Assembly (NCBI RefSeq): GCF_938018035.1
Contig: NZ_CALIJF010000142.1
Coordinates: forward strand, 1-5,223
Reading direction: 5' to 3'
DNA length: 5,223 nucleotides
Source of the DNA: an uncultured Campylobacter sp.
Lineage (GTDB): Bacteria; Campylobacterota; Campylobacteria; Campylobacterales; Campylobacteraceae
Shown: one piece after another, positions 5,133-5,223 of the stretch
Position numbering within the stretch: position 1 is the first letter of the stretch
How the letters are laid out: every line of letters starts with the position of its first letter
Translations under genes and position numbers: made by a program
Notes under the pieces: generated by a model
The model's database searches: none
Told to the model about the DNA's origin: nothing
The model's input: only the letters and a program-made list of their open reading frames with translations

Positions 5133-5150
5133 CTAAATTTTACGCTGAAA
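5120..5150. repeat. 31-bp direct repeat, right copy
   Basis: This is the partner of 3876-3906, with one mismatch (CCCCACGGG here, CCCCGCGGG there). It lies upstream of the membrane-protein gene, 1,244 bases from the left copy, and forms the 5' edge of the minus-strand remnant. Confidence 0.8.
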
Positions 5151-5223
5151 ACCAAAAAATTTCACGCTTTAATGTCGTAGCTGAAATTTTTCAAAAAATA
5201 TATACGTAAAGCTTCGCGCTCGG

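Larger units (their letters stand above)
4775..5223. other. Region upstream of the membrane-protein gene; no intact gene
   Basis: The region carries the promoter of the membrane-protein gene, an inverted repeat CGCCTCGC (4812-4819) / GCGAGGCG (4865-4872), a 28-codon plus-strand open frame (4915-5001), repeated TGCGACTA-like words (4925-5020), a minus-strand gene remnant (5132-4986), the right copy of the 31-bp repeat (5120-5150) and an AT-rich tail. Long plus-strand frames here use Arg- and Ser-rich text with no ribosome site and are not believed. Confidence 0.5.

Noticed and set aside
3876..5150. Insertion sequence bounded by the 31-bp repeats
   Set aside because: The enclosed gene shows no transposase motif, and 31 bp is too long for a target-site duplication. 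Terminal inverted repeats were not found.
5027..5209. Plus-strand open frame near the right end
   Set aside because: The composition is unlike a protein, it crosses the 31-bp repeat, and it is antisense to the more protein-like remnant.
1..5223. CRISPR array or tRNA/rRNA gene
   Set aside because: No regularly spaced repeat series, no TTCGAATC-type T-loop in a cloverleaf context and no rRNA-like conserved stretch was seen.

Overview
The window looks like a chromosomal stretch from a Campylobacterota species. The clues are constant AAATTTT and AATTTTAAAA stretches between genes, promoters with a -10 hexamer but no clear -35 box, and gene-dense GC-rich coding mixed with AT-rich spacers. By eye the GC content is in the mid-40s percent. 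That fits the higher-GC oral Campylobacter species (gracilis, showae and rectus type) better than C. jejuni, but the species is inference only.

Layout. Bases 1-185 are an AT-rich leader with a likely promoter. Bases 186-1272 encode a winged-helix plus Rossmann SAM-dependent methyltransferase of the O-methyltransferase type, broken by an apparent 2-base contraction in a short CG run. Its stop overlaps (ATGA) the start of a 160-residue protein with one membrane helix (P1, 1269-1751). Bases 1752-2324 hold no convincing gene. They do hold a hairpin, a perfect TATAAT with no gene behind it, and an inverted near-identical 42-bp copy of part of the methyltransferase gene. On the minus strand, 2717-2325 encodes a secreted paralogue of P1 (P2) interrupted by a single in-frame amber codon. 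Bases 2808-3230 hold nested inverted repeats and a short open stretch that may be gene debris. A lipoprotein gene (3845-3231) and an AT-rich gene for a three-helix membrane protein (4774-3923) follow, both on the minus strand and each with its own promoter and ribosome site. Bases 4775-5223 hold more apparent gene debris.

How it fits together. The methyltransferase and P1 form a translationally coupled pair. P1 and P2 are one family: four cysteines at almost identical spacing, displayed outside the inner membrane by an anchor (P1) or a cleavable signal (P2). No pathway can be read from the window. It is best seen as an accessory region in decay or rearrangement, with one frameshifted gene, one nonsense-interrupted gene, partial copies, and a 31-bp direct repeat bracketing the AT-rich membrane-protein gene. 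I see no CRISPR array, tRNA, rRNA, transposase or integrase. The most interesting items are the four-cysteine family, the two cleanly reversible gene lesions, and the repeat-bracketed AT-rich gene.
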